From Saccharomycopsis malanga (Eukaryota; Ascomycota; Saccharomycetes; Ascoideales; Saccharomycopsidaceae), in the NCBI GenBank assembly GCA_004014935.1, contig CP025322.1:2294001-2358000 (forward strand): DNA of 64,000 nt, in the 5' to 3' direction. Positions 1-11,310 of this stretch are shown here, one piece after another. The notes below the pieces were generated by a model. It saw only the letters and a list, made by a program, of their open reading frames with translations, did no database searches and was not told the origin of the DNA. How positions within the stretch are numbered: the first letter of the stretch is position 1; each line of letters opens with the position of its first letter. A program made the position numbers and the translations under genes.

Positions 1-35
1 AGAGCTCTGACCACCGAGCCATACGGCCTAGTGGC
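1..35 (-). mobile_element. SINE A copy, cut by window edge
   Basis: The complement of the SINE A head (GGGCCGTATGGCTCAGTGG with changes) sits at the left edge; the rest lies outside. Confidence 0.7.
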
Positions 36-474
36 CCAGAGGGCCACGCGATACACACATATACCCGCATATACCCGCATTTCTCTATCAAAAGAGGCCA
101 AAACGAGCTAGAAAGCAGTGTAAATGAAGAATTAGCGGTGCCAAATTATGTAGAATAAGTAAAAAATGTGAAAATAGGCACTCAAAGCATTGAAAAGTGG
201 TGTAGAAAAGTCAAAAAGGCTGTTTTTTGAAAGAGAGCGGATGGGAAGGACGGGGTGGGGGCAGGGGGCGCATTTCTAAATAGTGAGTAAAGTAAGCTTT
301 TTCCCCTGGAAAGATGAGGGAAGAGAGAAAGAGAGAGAGATTGGCAAGCAAAGGATAGGGCGCTTAAGTGAGAGGTGTAGGATTTGCATTAGAAAGAGGA
401 TATTTAACTTGTTTGTAGAGCGCTGCGGCTGATTGGCAGGAAATAACAGACGAAAAGAGTACAGTTAGACGAGA

Positions 475-1791
475 ATGGGCAACGTTCCAGGAAAAGAGGA
501 GAGGAGTCAGGGAGAAGGGACGTCCTCAGGAGCCGGAGGAGCCGGAGGCGGCGGGAACAGAAGACGCGGCAACACGCTCAACACGATGGCGGTGCGGGAG
601 ATACTCAATCCTTCGGCGGGGCGCAAGAAGAAGTCGAGCAAGGAGAAGGAGGCGGGCCGAGAGCAGGCGGTCCGCGAGTTGGTGGTGACACACGAGGAGA
701 ATGTGGATGGCGGGTTTCTAGCGCCCTACGGAGTGTACAACGGGAGCCAGGACTACGCGACGGATGTTGTGCGGAGTCTCATAGTGCAGCGGAAGTTGGC
801 GCCGTTCTACTTGCCGCTCCAGGACTACGACGCGGGCTGGTCGGAAGACGAGTTGTTGGGGCAACTAGACAAGCTCCGGTTGCACGCACCGATCAACGCC
901 GCGCGGGCCGAGGACACCATCCTCGATCCGAACTCAAAACACTACCAGAAACACTTGCAGGCGCGGCTCTTTGACAAGTCGCTTTTGGACAAGCGCGTGG
1001 CCTGGCAGGACGACGCGGAAAAACGGTACGCGCGGGAAAAAAAGTTGGCCTACGTCAACGGCTTCCGGAAGGAGCACGTGCCTTCCAGAGACTTGCTATT
1101 GAGATTGTACGGAAACGCGACCGAGTGTCCGATTTGCTTCCTTTATTATCCCGACAACCTCAACTACACGCGCTGCTGCGTCCAGCCAATCTGCTCCGAG
1201 TGTTTTGTCCAGATCAAACGGCTAGATCCGCACCCGCCGCACGACGAGCACGGCAACGCAAACTCGCTTGCCCAAACTGCGCCCAAAGACCTTATTTCCG
1301 AGCCTGCAAAATGCCCCTTTTGCGCCATGTCCAACTTTGGCGTCACATACTCGCCGCCGCCGGACATCCGCACGGGTCTCGGCGGAATTCCGGCCTGCGA
1401 CTTTAAAAGTCACCCGGCCGTCGGTCCGCTGGCGCCGTCCGATTCCGCAATCACCGTCACTTCCGACCCCGTCGAGTCCCCGGAATCCACTCAGCGCCGC
1501 CACTCGTTGCCGCCTGAACACGCCAGCGTCATCACTACCGACCATATAAGGCCAGACTGGGAACGCAAGTTGAACGCCGCCAGAATGAAACTCGCCCGGA
1601 GAAGCGCCGCAGCAACCGCTATCCATGCCTCCTCCTTGCTAATGAACGAAACCGGCAACGGCCAGGCTAGAGCCGCCAGAACAGACTCAAATGCCGACTT
1701 GGAACAAAAAATGATCGAAGAAGCTCTCCGGTTGTCCTTGTTAGAGGAGGAGGACAGACAATCCCGCCAGAAACAAACATCTAGGGATTGA
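475..1791 (+). CDS. SIP5: Sip5-like zinc-binding protein
   Basis: 438 aa. Starts MGNVPGK, the same start as S. cerevisiae Sip5 (from memory), with Gly2 as a possible myristoylation site. A RING-like cysteine cluster begins near residue 217 (CPIC...CCVQPICSECF) and ends with CPFC near residue 280, split by a His/Asn-rich loop. The segment YLPLQDYDAGWSEDEL precedes it. The last 30 residues (DLEQKMIEEALRLSLLEEE) fit a ubiquitin-interacting motif. In S. cerevisiae Sip5 is known as a partner of the Snf1 kinase and the Reg1/Glc7 phosphatase; an E3-ligase-related role is inferred from RING plus UIM. The ATG at 475 is the first after a purine-rich leader. The gene is GC-rich compared with its flanks. 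No intron is visible. Confidence 0.9.
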   Translation: MGNVPGKEERSQGEGTSSGAGGAGGGGNRRRGNTLNTMAVREILNPSAGRKKKSSKEKEAGREQAVRELVVTHEENVDGGFLAPYGVYNGSQDYATDVVRSLIVQRKLAPFYLPLQDYDAGWSEDELLGQLDKLRLHAPINAARAEDTILDPNSKHYQKHLQARLFDKSLLDKRVAWQDDAEKRYAREKKLAYVNGFRKEHVPSRDLLLRLYGNATECPICFLYYPDNLNYTRCCVQPICSECFVQIKRLDPHPPHDEHGNANSLAQTAPKDLISEPAKCPFCAMSNFGVTYSPPPDIRTGLGGIPACDFKSHPAVGPLAPSDSAITVTSDPVESPESTQRRHSLPPEHASVITTDHIRPDWERKLNAARMKLARRSAAATAIHASSLLMNETGNGQARAARTDSNADLEQKMIEEALRLSLLEEEDRQSRQKQTSRD

Positions 1792-1992
1792 ATTGTTTGC
1801 GTTGTCTGCTTTTTGAATAGTTTCTGTTCTTTTGGCTAAAAAACTGTTGATTAAACTATTGAAAAATCTATTGAATAGTTTTTATTCTTCTTGCCAAAAA
1901 TCTGTTGAATAGTTTTTATTCTTTTTCCATATATACTTTCTTGGTCGGGTTTCTTTTAACATGCACTTTTGTATTGTATTTGTTTTGTAGTT

Positions 1993-2090
1993 GCCAGTGG
2001 CCAGTGGCTTGTCAGTCCTTGAGAAATAGGACAAAATTACGAAACTGATATTCATTGGGCTCGAAATATAAGATATCATTATTATTAATT
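1993..2090 (+). mobile_element. SINE A copy, internally shortened
   Basis: Diverged head GCCAGTGGCTTGTCAG, then the 3' end (ACGAAACTGATATTCATTGG, TCGAAATATAAGATATC) and ATTATTAAT. The middle is missing. Confidence 0.7.
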
Positions 2091-2224
2091 TTTATTAGAT
2101 CTACGTACTGATAGCCATTTGTTTGGTTTGGTTTATCAATTTACTAAACATAGCCCGTGAAAATGACAAACACTTAATAAATTTACCAAATTACTAAACA
2201 TAGCCCGTAAAAATGACAAACCAG

Positions 2225-2480
2225 AAATTAGAACAGCGGAAAAACAAAAAACTGAATTTAAAGGATCATTTAACCATTTGCAACTTTCCATTAAATAGAC
2301 ATCAACGTTTTCAAAAAACGGCCTCCCCTAAACAGTGATATAAAGCTTATTAATAAGCACAATACGCTTTACCGAGCCCCATTAAAATCTCAATGTATAG
2401 CATAAGACGAAATAAGCTATTTTGACAATATCTAATAGTTATTATCGAGCACTTGTTCCTCTGAGAACCTATAATTTATT
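2225..2480 (-). mobile_element. Family B element, 3' part
   Basis: Minus-strand match to the 3' third of family B: AACAGCGGAAAAAC, AAGCTTATTAATAAGCAC, TACGCTTTACCGAGC and CCTCTGAGAACCT are shared with 5385-5630 and (complement) 42720-42990. Confidence 0.75.
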
Positions 2481-2992
2481 AATTATTTATATACACATTA
2501 TTTTTGCAATATTGGCGATTCAATTGTACAATAGGTATTTTGTATTTTAAGTGGGTAGAGAAGATATGAGAATTACCTTTTCGATACTCTTGGCATTGTT
2601 GATCTTTCATAGCCAGAATAGCATTATATTAGTATATATTGATTGGTAATTGCACATTACTATGTATATACTTGGTGTGTATAATGAAACCTGGTAAAAC
2701 AGATAGAAATAATTTCTTGAAAACTTATCAGCACCTTGTCCTTTTATAGCAGCATTCAGTAGCATTTCTTTGAATACCAGTTTGAAACGTTAATATAATT
2801 TGACTCATTTATTGGTTTGATGAGGTCTGTAGACGATTTTCCACCGACTTTGTTTGGAGTTTACAATATGTAAGTCTACTGAAATTGTATGGCATCTTTA
2901 ATGTTGAAAATTGCAAAAACAGCATATATTGTTAATCAAACTAACCAGAAAGTGCATTTATACAAACTTGATTATAATACACAACCAGCATT

Positions 2993-3289
2993 GCGCCGGA
3001 TGGCTCAGTGGTTAGTGCTCTAGAGAAGAGAAAATGACCTGGCAGGATAGCTTTCCAGATAGTGGTCTTGGCAGGCTTCATTCTTATACTCGCTGATTTT
3101 ACAATGTTGAACAGGCAACTGTCTGAAATACCACCTAGACCAAAGTCTAGTGCTTACTTTCAACCAATTGGGTGAGAAGATTATGATTGACAAGTCATTA
3201 TTGGGCTTTACCAAGTCTCCTTAGACATAGGGCGTATATACAAAACTGATATGTACTGGGCTTGAAATATATGATGGTATTATTATTAA
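2993..3289 (+). mobile_element. SINE A copy, near full length
   Basis: A box in GGATGGCTCAGTGGTTAGTGC, the GGCAGGATAGCTT module, long body (CTCGCTGATTTTACAATGTT, AAAGTCTAGTGCTTACTTTC), 3' end TGTACTGGGCTTGAAATATA and (ATT)3. One of the longest copies, about 297 bp. Confidence 0.85.
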
Positions 3290-3391
3290 TTTAGCTTTTA
3301 TAAGGTGTATATTATATATATTTGTATTATTGGCACTCGCCATGCACTCGCCATGCACCCCTCGTCATGGTCCTTCAAAATCCCTATTTTT

Positions 3392-3416
3392 TCCAAGGGG
3401 TTAGTCAGGCAATTTC
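3392..3416 (+). repeat. Third dispersed motif, copy 1
   Basis: TCCAAGGGGTTAGTCAGGC then AATTTCG. The same core with similar flanks (CATGCACC upstream, GCCTG...CATGC downstream) occurs at 10942-10968 and 56804-56836. Confidence 0.7.
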
Positions 3417-3914
3417 GAGTATTTTTCAAAAATTCAACCTCAAGACCTGCGAGTGTCTGCGAGTGCCTGTGCGTCCATGCACCTCCTTGCAGATATGAAT
3501 ATCTTGCAATTTCTATATATACTGTTACTCTTTTTAATCACCAAACCCTTCTAGTAAAAGGATAAAAACTACAAACAAACAACAAGACTTCAAAAAGTGT
3601 GCTAGGTGAAGATCTGACTTGTAAAAGCACTACTTACATATAAAATATGTACTTTCTAAAACTATACAACTAGTATCACCAATATTAACTGCATTTTTCC
3701 ACAGTTTAGCCCACACACATGCTAATAAAAGACCTTCAAATATACTGTTACAAAAATCACCTTCAAGTGCTCTCCCATTCAACAGTTCAAGACCTGTCAA
3801 AATGCTGCTTGTATGCATAGATGGCACCATACCCGCATTCCCATGCATATTCACGCGTTGACACATTTAGGCGGACGTGCCCGAAGTAAACAAAAAACGA
3901 CTGACAAAGCATGT

Positions 3915-3946
3915 AGCCCTATAACATATCACATGCCTGGCACGTG
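3915..3946 (+). promoter_or_regulatory. RPP1 promoter: AGCCCTAT-N7-CACATGC plus CACGTG
   Basis: AGCCCTAT at 3915-3922, then 7 bases, then CACATGC at 3930-3936, and a perfect CACGTG at 3941-3946. It lies about 210 bp upstream of the RPP1 start. The same arrangement occurs before RPS16/RPL13 and RPL18. By analogy with Candida, Tbf1 (CCCTA-type sites) and Cbf1 (CACGTG) are candidate factors; this is inference. Confidence 0.6.
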
Positions 3947-4151
3947 CTTCTTTTGATGAAAGAGAGAGAGAGATTTCCCATAGAGTGAAAAATTATCTAG
4001 GGTGGGCAAAACGACTGGCCAATTTCTTCTAACATATTGAATGAAAAGTCTAGAAAGAGTACCACAATAGCTGATCTAAGAATAGTCTGTTATTTACACT
4101 TAAAAGTGATTATATCTAGTTCAGAACGAAAATACACAAACAGCATCGAAA

Positions 4152-4481
4152 ATGGCTTCTGTTGAAACTGCTTTATCCTACGCCGCCTTGATCTTGGCTG
4201 ATGGTGAGACTGAAATCACCTCTGAAAAATTGTTGACTTTGGTCAACAAGGCCAATGTCCAAGTTGACAAAATCTGGAGTGACATCTACGCCAAGGCTTT
4301 GGAAGGCCAAAACATCAAGGATTTGTTGACCAATATTTCTGTCGGTGCTGCTCCAGCCGGTGGTGCTGCTGCTGCTGGTGGTGCTGCTGCCGGTGGTGAC
4401 GAAGCCGCTGGTGAAGAAGAGAAATCTGAGGCTGAAGAGGAGGAATCCGATGACGACATGGGATTCGGTTTGTTCGATTAA
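4152..4481 (+). CDS. RPP1A: 60S acidic ribosomal protein P1
   Basis: 109 aa, the usual size for P1. The N-terminal helical dimerisation domain ([20 protein letters not shown], residues 5-24) is followed by an Ala/Gly hinge (residues 65-85), an acidic stretch and the invariant stalk tail [11 protein letters not shown], which binds translation factors. P1 pairs with P2 on P0 to form the ribosomal stalk. The sequence resembles yeast P1A more than P1B. Coding sequence is continuous, with no intron. Codon use is strongly biased, as in highly expressed genes. The promoter at 3915-3946 carries the motif shared with the other ribosomal protein genes here. Confidence 0.96.
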   Translation: MASVETALSYAALILADGETEITSEKLLTLVNKANVQVDKIWSDIYAKALEGQNIKDLLTNISVGAAPAGGAAAAGGAAAGGDEAAGEEEKSEAEEEESDDDMGFGLFD

Positions 4482-5309
4482 ACAATGTTATAGCTAGTTT
4501 GTAATTTTTTACTCAAGGATATAAGTATGTTTAATAAATAGCTAAAAAGCCTTTTATGATGAGGATTTGCTAGTGAACATTCTGGGTTATCAAAGCGTTT
4601 TTCTTTGAACTGACAATTGGGTATTGTTGATTGTTATTTCTTGAAAGGGGGATGTTTGATGCATTGTATAATTAAAACTCTTTAATTAATGCTTTTTCTT
4701 TGCCAGATGTTGTAGTTAATATGTTGGATATTGTTTATGGTAATTGTGTAATGAGGGGTGTTAATATGGCTTAACAGACCATTTTGTTTTTAAGAAGTTT
4801 ATAGCCATTTAAAAATCTAAATCGTAAAACTTCTAGATTTAGTTTAATAATAATCTCACTAGCACCATTCTCACCATTCATTTATTTAAATACTGTAGCA
4901 ATTATATAGTTCAAAACTTTGGATAACCAAATCCCTAATTAAGAACCTAGTAAATCCATGATATAGTGATAAAATGTTTAAATAGGGATGAATATTGAAA
5001 ATGTTGCAAATATTTTTTTTTAATTTGGGCCTATATACCGACCAAATCATCCACTTATTAGACATTTTATGAATGCTTTAATTAATGTAACATTGTTACT
5101 TTGATTCTCCAGTTTCGTATTCACCCTTAGATATTGAACAGAACTTGGTGCACGATGCTATTGAATAACCCACTACTAAACTAATAAATTATGAGAAATC
5201 CAAATTTCTAAAGATTGAGACCCTCTTAATTTACGCTTTCAACAATACTCCTCCAATACAATTGACATATCATTGTATTAAAAATTAGTACCTACCTTGT
5301 AATTTTTGG
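4482..5309. other. 3' flank of RPP1
   Basis: AT-rich, no gene or repeat recognised before the family B element that begins near 5310. Confidence 0.5.
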
Positions 5310-6325
5310 CAAAAAACAGCCAAAATCTATCACCAATTTACAGTCAATGCACAACTTCCTTCAGAATGCTATAAAAAAAAACAGAAACTTGAACAGCGAA
5401 AAAACAAAAAATAAAAGTCAAAATAGCATTAGAACATTTGCAACAGTAACTTAAAAGGAACAAAAGTTTTTATGAAACGGGCTTTATTTAACATAGGTAT
5501 AAAGCGTATTGATAAGCACATTACGCTTTACCGAGCTCCATAAAATATTCAATGTATAGAAAAAGTCGAAATATGCTAGTATGGCACTATATAATGATTT
5601 AATATTGATTCTAAGCTCCCCTGAGAACCTTCAATAAACCATACCTTCTTTAGCTCTTGAAATAGGCGTTTCTTTGGGATAAAAGCACATTAAAACGCTA
5701 GACAACACACAAATAAAACTACAATTTATAGAAAACTATGGAATAACGCCAAGAATGTCTCTTTGAGAGATGAAAAAAACGACTGTTAACAAATTTATGT
5801 GTTATTTTCGTCAAAGTATTATTTTTTACTATTAAATATTATGTAAAAGCCAAATTTCAAAACGAACTACATGGTATAAAACGCAAAGATCTAAAGACTA
5901 TGGAAATATAATTTTTGCAAGCTTTGGGTTGCTGTAAAGAGTTTAGAATATGAGTTACAAGAATCAACTTTTTTTACAAAATTGACAATTTTCCGTTTTA
6001 TCAAATATTTATTCGAAAATCTGGTTATCTTTATTGTAAATAGTACTATAATATAGCTAAAAATTCAAAATGTTATGACCATTTTTGTAAATCAAAATAA
6101 CCTGGATAGAACTAATTAAATTTAGTAAAACTTTTGATGATTACTTCAAAACTACAAGTGTGCGAATCGAGGACCAAACCCCAAGTGAGGAACGCCACAC
6201 TTGGTTTGTGTGGCGCATGGTGCCTCAACCAAGTTGGCCACACGACAATTGTAAGGCATAGGGGCATATTTTTATTAAAAAGACCGAGTAACTTTACTTT
6301 TCGAGAGAAATATTTTGGAAATTAA
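5310..6325 (-). mobile_element. Family B element, near full length
   Basis: About 1.0 kb on the minus strand. The 5' end (near 6325) has CGAAAAG, then GCCTTAC and the tRNA-like arm GGCCAACTTGG (complement around 6230), GTGTGGCG and TCGATTC at 6154; the 3' end matches the copy at 42108-43060. A 63-codon open frame at its 5' end recurs in other copies and is repeat-derived. Confidence 0.8.
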
Positions 6326-6412
6326 TATGCCTATTTTTTGCAAAGTGTGAGAAAGGGATATTGTTGGGTAATCTATGAGAGGTACTACGTATTGAAAGGA
6401 TTTGTCTATGAG

Positions 6413-6643
6413 AATAATAATATCATATATTTAGAGCCTAGTAGGTATATAGGCGCCATGTCTAAAGGGACTTGGCAAGACACAATGGGAGAAACCCACT
6501 AATGTCCAAACATCATCTTTTTCTAGCTAACAAACTGAAAAGTAACAACTATTGGTCTAGATTGTATTTCAGACAGTCACACTTGCCTGTAAAATCACTG
6601 TAAAAAGCGTCATGTCAAGAATCGAAGCTTGTTAGGTCTTTAT
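6413..6643 (-). mobile_element. SINE A copy
   Basis: On the minus strand: (ATT)n, diverged 3' end, CTTGGC, body (GACTGTCTGAAATACAATCTAG pattern in complement) and a B box remnant (AAGCTTCGATTC complement near 6618). The head is unclear. Confidence 0.7.
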
Positions 6644-6926
6644 ATGCCCAAATATTCTCATAGTATTATCCGTTGAACTACCGACCACACATAATGCTTT
6701 ACAAGATTGAATCCCTTGTCAAGCTGCATTTATGATTCTTTACAAACAGTAATATTAAAATATGTTTATTTTCACAATATTGATGTCAAAACTTTGAACA
6801 AAAGGATTCAACATCCTTACAAACCTACAAAGGGCCTAAAAAATCATGAGGACTTGTTTTCCTTTATTTGTAAGCATAAAAAATGGAGAAATTATTATTA
6901 TAAGACGAGACAAATAAATGAAAAAC

Positions 6927-7747
6927 CTAACGGTAAGATTTTTGGAATCTTGCACGAGCACCACGACCACCGAATTTCTTTGGCTCGGATCTTCTGGAGT
7001 CGGCAATCAACAAGGTTCTGTCGTAAGCAGTGAAGGCTTTCTTCAACTCATTCTTGGATTGTTCGTCAACGTATTTTTGGTGGTAAGCAACCAAACCCTT
7101 GGCAATGGCCTGTCTGATGGCATAAACTTGGGAAACATGACCACCACCGGTGACACGGACTCTGATGTCGACGTTGGCGAATTTGTCCAATCCAACGATC
7201 AACAATGGTTCATAAACCTTGAAACGCAAGATTTCTGGCTCAACAATGGTTATTGGGGAACCGTTAACTTTGATGAGACCTTTACCGGCCTTGACGTGGG
7301 CAACGGCTGTGGCAGTCTTCTTTTTACCAAAAGTCTGTAGAGTTAGTAATCGGTTTTCTTATATAGGAATGTTGTCAAAGCGATTGGATGGACGGTTGAT
7401 CGATACTGATGAGGAGTTTATACATGGTCCTTTCTCGTTTATTGATAAGTGTACCATAATCTTGTTGAAATATTGAGTTTTCTATAAATGTTCTAGTTGA
7501 GAAATACATTGGTTTACGATATTGATTCAAGTGATATTTTGATAATAACGAAGTGCGATTTTTCTGTGGAATAATGATGATCCGATTTGGTAAACTCGAT
7601 ATAATGAGTATTGTATATAATAATTCACATATAATTCACATATAATTGATAATTCCATGGTGATTTCCGCTACATTGGCCATTCCATTGACAACATTTCC
7701 CTTGAATAACCCCATTTGCAACATACTTGAACACTAGGAGTAGACAT
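6927..7747 (-). CDS. RPS16: 40S ribosomal protein S16 (uS9), spliced
   Basis: Exon 1 is 7747-7727 (MSTPSVQ), exon 2 is 7334-6927; together 142 aa, against 143 in S. cerevisiae. Exon 2 opens [17 protein letters not shown] and ends [15 protein letters not shown], the conserved uS9 C-terminal tail that reaches into the decoding centre. The intron (7726-7335, 392 bases) has GTATGT, and TACTAAC directly followed by TCTACAG, so the branch site is unusually close to the 3' splice site. It falls after the seventh codon, the same place as in S. cerevisiae RPS16 (from memory). Divergent from RPL13 with a shared 493-bp promoter. Confidence 0.95.
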
Positions 7748-8240
7748 TCTTATTGATTTGATTGTACCTTGGTAATGCTTCTATTCAAACAGGTAGTGCT
7801 ATAATAAAAGGTTCAATTTTTCTCTTTTTTTTCGTCTCCTAGGAGATTTTCACTCTCCACGCATTAACCGTATATTCACTAGTATCCAAGAGAAGACCAA
7901 AGGACTGAAATTTCACCGCGGTTCACAGGTCACACCATGGTCACCAGCCCTATATAGGGGCACGTGCTGACCACACGACAACGAGCTCGCCCTATATTTA
8001 CAAATAATTCCCCGCCCTAACGATCAGCTGACATTCAGTAGGGCGCGCTTGAACCCTCCTAACACCACATACTATATCTCAGGGATTAGAAGCCCGGTCA
8101 CCAGTAGTAAGGCGTACCTCCCAGACTGGCGGTGGAAAATTGTGCAGCTGGATGGTGAAAATATACAAAAAAAAGTTTTGAAATTTATCATACTGTTAAT
8201 TTCGTTCAGTGTCAAGATCAAACAAGTGTAACGGTACAAA
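7748..8240. promoter_or_regulatory. Shared divergent promoter of RPS16 and RPL13
   Basis: 493 bp between two start codons. It contains AGCCCTAT (7946-7953), 7 bases, then CACGTGC (7961-7967), and a CCCTAAC site at 8015-8021. AGCCCTATATAGGGG is also a near palindrome. One site set probably drives both 40S and 60S genes. Cbf1-like and Tbf1-like factors are candidates. Confidence 0.6.
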
Positions 8241-9252
8241 ATGGGTATGTAAACGACGGGAAATCTATGGGATATGTGGCTAGAATGATCATGTTGGGAC
8301 AGCAATTGATGGGGACAAACAAAAGAGTGGAATTCTATGATTTTTACGCAACATGTCCATGAAATTCATCATAATAATCAATTAATACCTCGTATTATCG
8401 AAATATCATTGGATAGCAAGTTGGGGATTATCAAGAAGATTAAACTGTCCGGAATGTAATCAAATTAATTCAGATTTTATTGAAAGCAGGCCGTAAAATT
8501 TCAGTTTTTATCACCTACTAGTATTATCAACAATATTTCACAGAAAAGCATCTAAAACCAATCAAACATGATCAAAATTACTCTGTAACACACTGCCATC
8601 ATCTCCGCCGCCATATGTGCATTGGGACGTTTACTAACATAGCATAGCTATCTCCAAGAATTTACCACTTTTAAAAAACCATTTCAGAAAACACTGGCAA
8701 GAAAGGGTCAAAGTCCACTTTGACCAAGCCGGTAAGAAGACCTCTAGAAGATTGGCTAGAGCCAAGAAGGCCGCTGCTGTTGCTCCAAAGCCTCTTGACT
8801 TGTTGAGACCTATTGTGCGTGCTCCAACCATCAGATACAACAGAAAGGTGAGAGCTGGCAGAGGTTTCACTTTGGCTGAAGTCAAGGCTGCTGGATTCAC
8901 CCCAGCTTACGCCAGAACCGTTGGTATTGCTGTTGACCACAGAAGACAAAACAGATCTGAAGAAGGTTTCCAATTGAACGTCAACAGATTGAAGGAATAC
9001 AAGTCTAAGTTGATTGTCTTCCCAACCAAGGGTAAGCAACCAACTGCTGAGCAAGTTTTGTCCACCGAATCCGTCTTCCCAATCGAACAACAAGCTTCTG
9101 TTGTCGGATCCAAGGCTATAACTGCTGAAGCCAAGTCTTTCGAGGCTTTCAAGACCTTGCGTGCTGCCAGATCTGAGAAGAAATACAAGGGTATCAGAGA
9201 AAAGCGTGCTAGAGAAAAGGCTGAAGCCGAAGCTGACAAGAAGAAGAAATAA
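8241..9252 (+). CDS. RPL13: 60S ribosomal protein L13 (eL13), spliced
   Basis: Exon 1 is only ATGG (8241-8244); exon 2 is 8648-9252; 202 aa in total (199 in S. cerevisiae). The joined start reads [20 protein letters not shown], and the body has [21 protein letters not shown] and the Lys-rich tail [12 protein letters not shown]. The 403-base intron has GTATGT and TACTAAC at 8632-8638, nine bases before the AG. A four-base first exon matches the known RPL13 structure in other yeasts. Read without splicing, the gene would appear to start inside exon 2 at a TTG, which is wrong. Confidence 0.95.
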
Positions 9253-9519
9253 GCAATCAAGCATTCTTATTGAGATTATATAAACAACCAAATATGTTCA
9301 AACCCATAATATAAGTTGGAACATCATGATTCTTTTTATCAATCTTTTCATTATCTTTTATGTTTGATTCCTTTTTTATTCTTTATTGTCCATGTGTTTT
9401 TGTATCTTTAATATAGCGTTTGACGACGTGTTTATTTTTGTTTGTAGGAGTTTGTATTGTCATTGTGTTATATAACTGACTTTTCCCGAAATATAAATAT
9501 GTGATTAATCCATTGATGA

Positions 9520-9852
9520 GCCGCTGGGCCGTATGGTTCAGTGCAACCATAAATGCAAAAATTGGATAATAACTAAAAAAGAGAAAACTCTAGCAAAAAT
9601 TGGATAATAAGCTGATAAAAGACCTAGCAAATATTGGATAATAACTAAAAAAGAGAAAACTTTAGCAAATATTGGATAGTAATCTAAAAAAGAGAAAAGA
9701 CCTCGCAAATCTTGGATAATAATGTATTAAAAACCGAACAAGACCTGGCAAATCTTGGATAATAATTTAAAAATGAGAAAAGACCTAGCGCATATATACG
9801 AAACTGATATTTAATGGGCTTGAATGGGCTTCAAATCTATTTTATCATATCC
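9520..9852 (+). mobile_element. SINE A copy with expanded internal module
   Basis: Head GGGCCGTATGGTTCAGTG, then six imperfect copies of a module of about 40 bp (9556-9789; GACCTAGCAAATATTGGAT then AATAA and AAAAAAGAGAAAA), then the 3' end ATATACGAAACTGATATTTA and GGGCTTCAAAT. It is directly followed by a family B element. Confidence 0.8.
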
Positions 9853-9854
9853 AC

Positions 9855-10700
9855 TGCCTTACTGTTGCCAAGTGGCCAAGTTGGTTGGGCCATGCGCCAC
9901 AGAAAAATAGTGTGAAAAACAAGTGTGGCGTTCCTCCCTTTGGGTTTTGGTACTCGATTCGCGCTGTCGTCGTTTTGAAGCAGTAATCAAACGTTTTATT
10001 GAATTACCTCAGTACTATCCAGGTTTTTTGACTTATAAAAATGTACCTCAACATTCTCATATTTTTTTCAATATTATAGTATTATTTATAATGAGAACCA
10101 TCCGATTTTCGAAAAACTACATGATATAACGGGAAATTGTCAATTTTGACAAAAACTTAATTCTTCAAAGTCGTACTCTATGATTTTTCTAGCAAATTAA
10201 ACCATACAAAAATTATATTTGTGCACTCTTCAAATTAATCAGTTGTATATCGTGCACTTTGTTTTAAGATTTGGCTTTTACATATTGTGAGAAAGTATCA
10301 TTTTTGTTGAAAATAACACATAATTTGTTAAAAACCATGTTTTTCACCTCCCAGAAAGATTTTCTTTATTTTTTGACATTCTTCCATAGTTTTGTATGAT
10401 TTGTAGTTTTATGTGTGTTTTTTCTAGTGTTTTAACGAGCTCTTATTTCAAAGAAATGCCTATTTCAAGAGCTAAATAAGGTATGGTTTGTTATATGCTC
10501 TCAGAGGAACTACTATTCGATAATAGATCATTATATATTGTCAAAATAGTATATTATAACTTGCTAGATACACTGGACCTTATATGACGTCCGTTAAGCG
10601 TAATACGCTTACAAATAAGCTTCATACCTCTGTTCATAGGTGTCCGATTTATAAAAACGTTCATTCCTATTCAACAGGAAGTTGTACGTTATTAAACGAG
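9855..10700 (+). mobile_element. Family B element
   Basis: Starts GCCTTACTGTTGCCAAGTGG, then TGGCCAAGTTGG and TACTCGATTCGCGCTGTCG, and runs through the AT-rich body to a segment with CTTACAAATAAGCTTCATACC. Starts three bases after the SINE A copy ends, on the same strand. Confidence 0.8.
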
Positions 10701-10941
10701 TTTTGAACTGATCTAATGAATACTAGGCTTTAGCATTACCATTTAGTTTGCAATTTTTGCAATTTACTCTGCAATGTTATCATCTATAAAGGGCCTCAAT
10801 TGTGAGATGTTCACGTATTCTAATGGACAAAATGCACTTGACAATACCCACTTTATCAACGAGTACTTTTTCCGTGACGATTTGATGGGTCTATGCACCG
10901 CTCATGCGCCGCCCACGAGGCCTGGAAAAAAATTGCGATTT

Positions 10942-10968
10942 TTCACAAGGGGTTAATCAGGCATTTTC
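10942..10968 (+). repeat. Third dispersed motif, copy 2
   Basis: TTCACAAGGGGTTAATCAGG then CATTTTC, flanked by CATGCGCC words. Confidence 0.7.
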
Positions 10969-11127
10969 AAAGATATTTGTCAAAATTTCGATATGGCCTG
11001 TAAGAGCCTGCAAGCCCATGCGCCTGGCCGCATATGTTTTCCAGATTTGGACTTTGTTTGCTGTTTTAGTAAATTTTTATAAAAGGTTTATAAATTCAAC
11101 ACTTTGGCATACTTTTATGAATACTAA

Positions 11128-11310
11128 ATAATAATAATAATAACATCTTATATTTCGAGCCCAGTACATATTTGATTCGTATATATAGGCTAAAGGGACT
11201 TGGGAAAACCCGGTAATATCCTTTTAATCATAATCGACACAGTCTCGAGTCTGTTAGGTCATTTTTTCTTCTGCGAGAGTACTAGCCACTGAGCGGTGCT
11301 GCCCAGCGGC
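11128..11310 (-). mobile_element. SINE A copy
   Basis: (ATA)6, ATATTTCGAGCCCAGTACAT, TCGTATATATAGG, GGACTTGG, then the head complement GCCACTGAGCGGTGCTGCCC. Downstream of the coiled-coil gene. Confidence 0.8.

Larger units (their letters stand above)
1792..4151. other. Intergenic region SIP5-RPP1
   Basis: 2.36 kb without a convincing gene. It holds two SINE A copies (1993-2090, 2993-3289), the 3' part of a family B element (2225-2480), one copy of the third dispersed motif (around 3392-3416) and the RPP1 promoter. The short open frames here lie in repeats and look like chance. Confidence 0.7.

Noticed and set aside
3305-3565. 86-codon frame near 3305
   Set aside because: It has a non-ATG start and overlaps the third dispersed motif; no conserved features.
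6134-6325. Similar small frames at 6134-6325 and 29739-29927 (both MMITSK at the start)
   Set aside because: They are the same part of family B copies; the similarity comes from the repeat, stops occur in other copies, and the frame crosses the tRNA-like arm.
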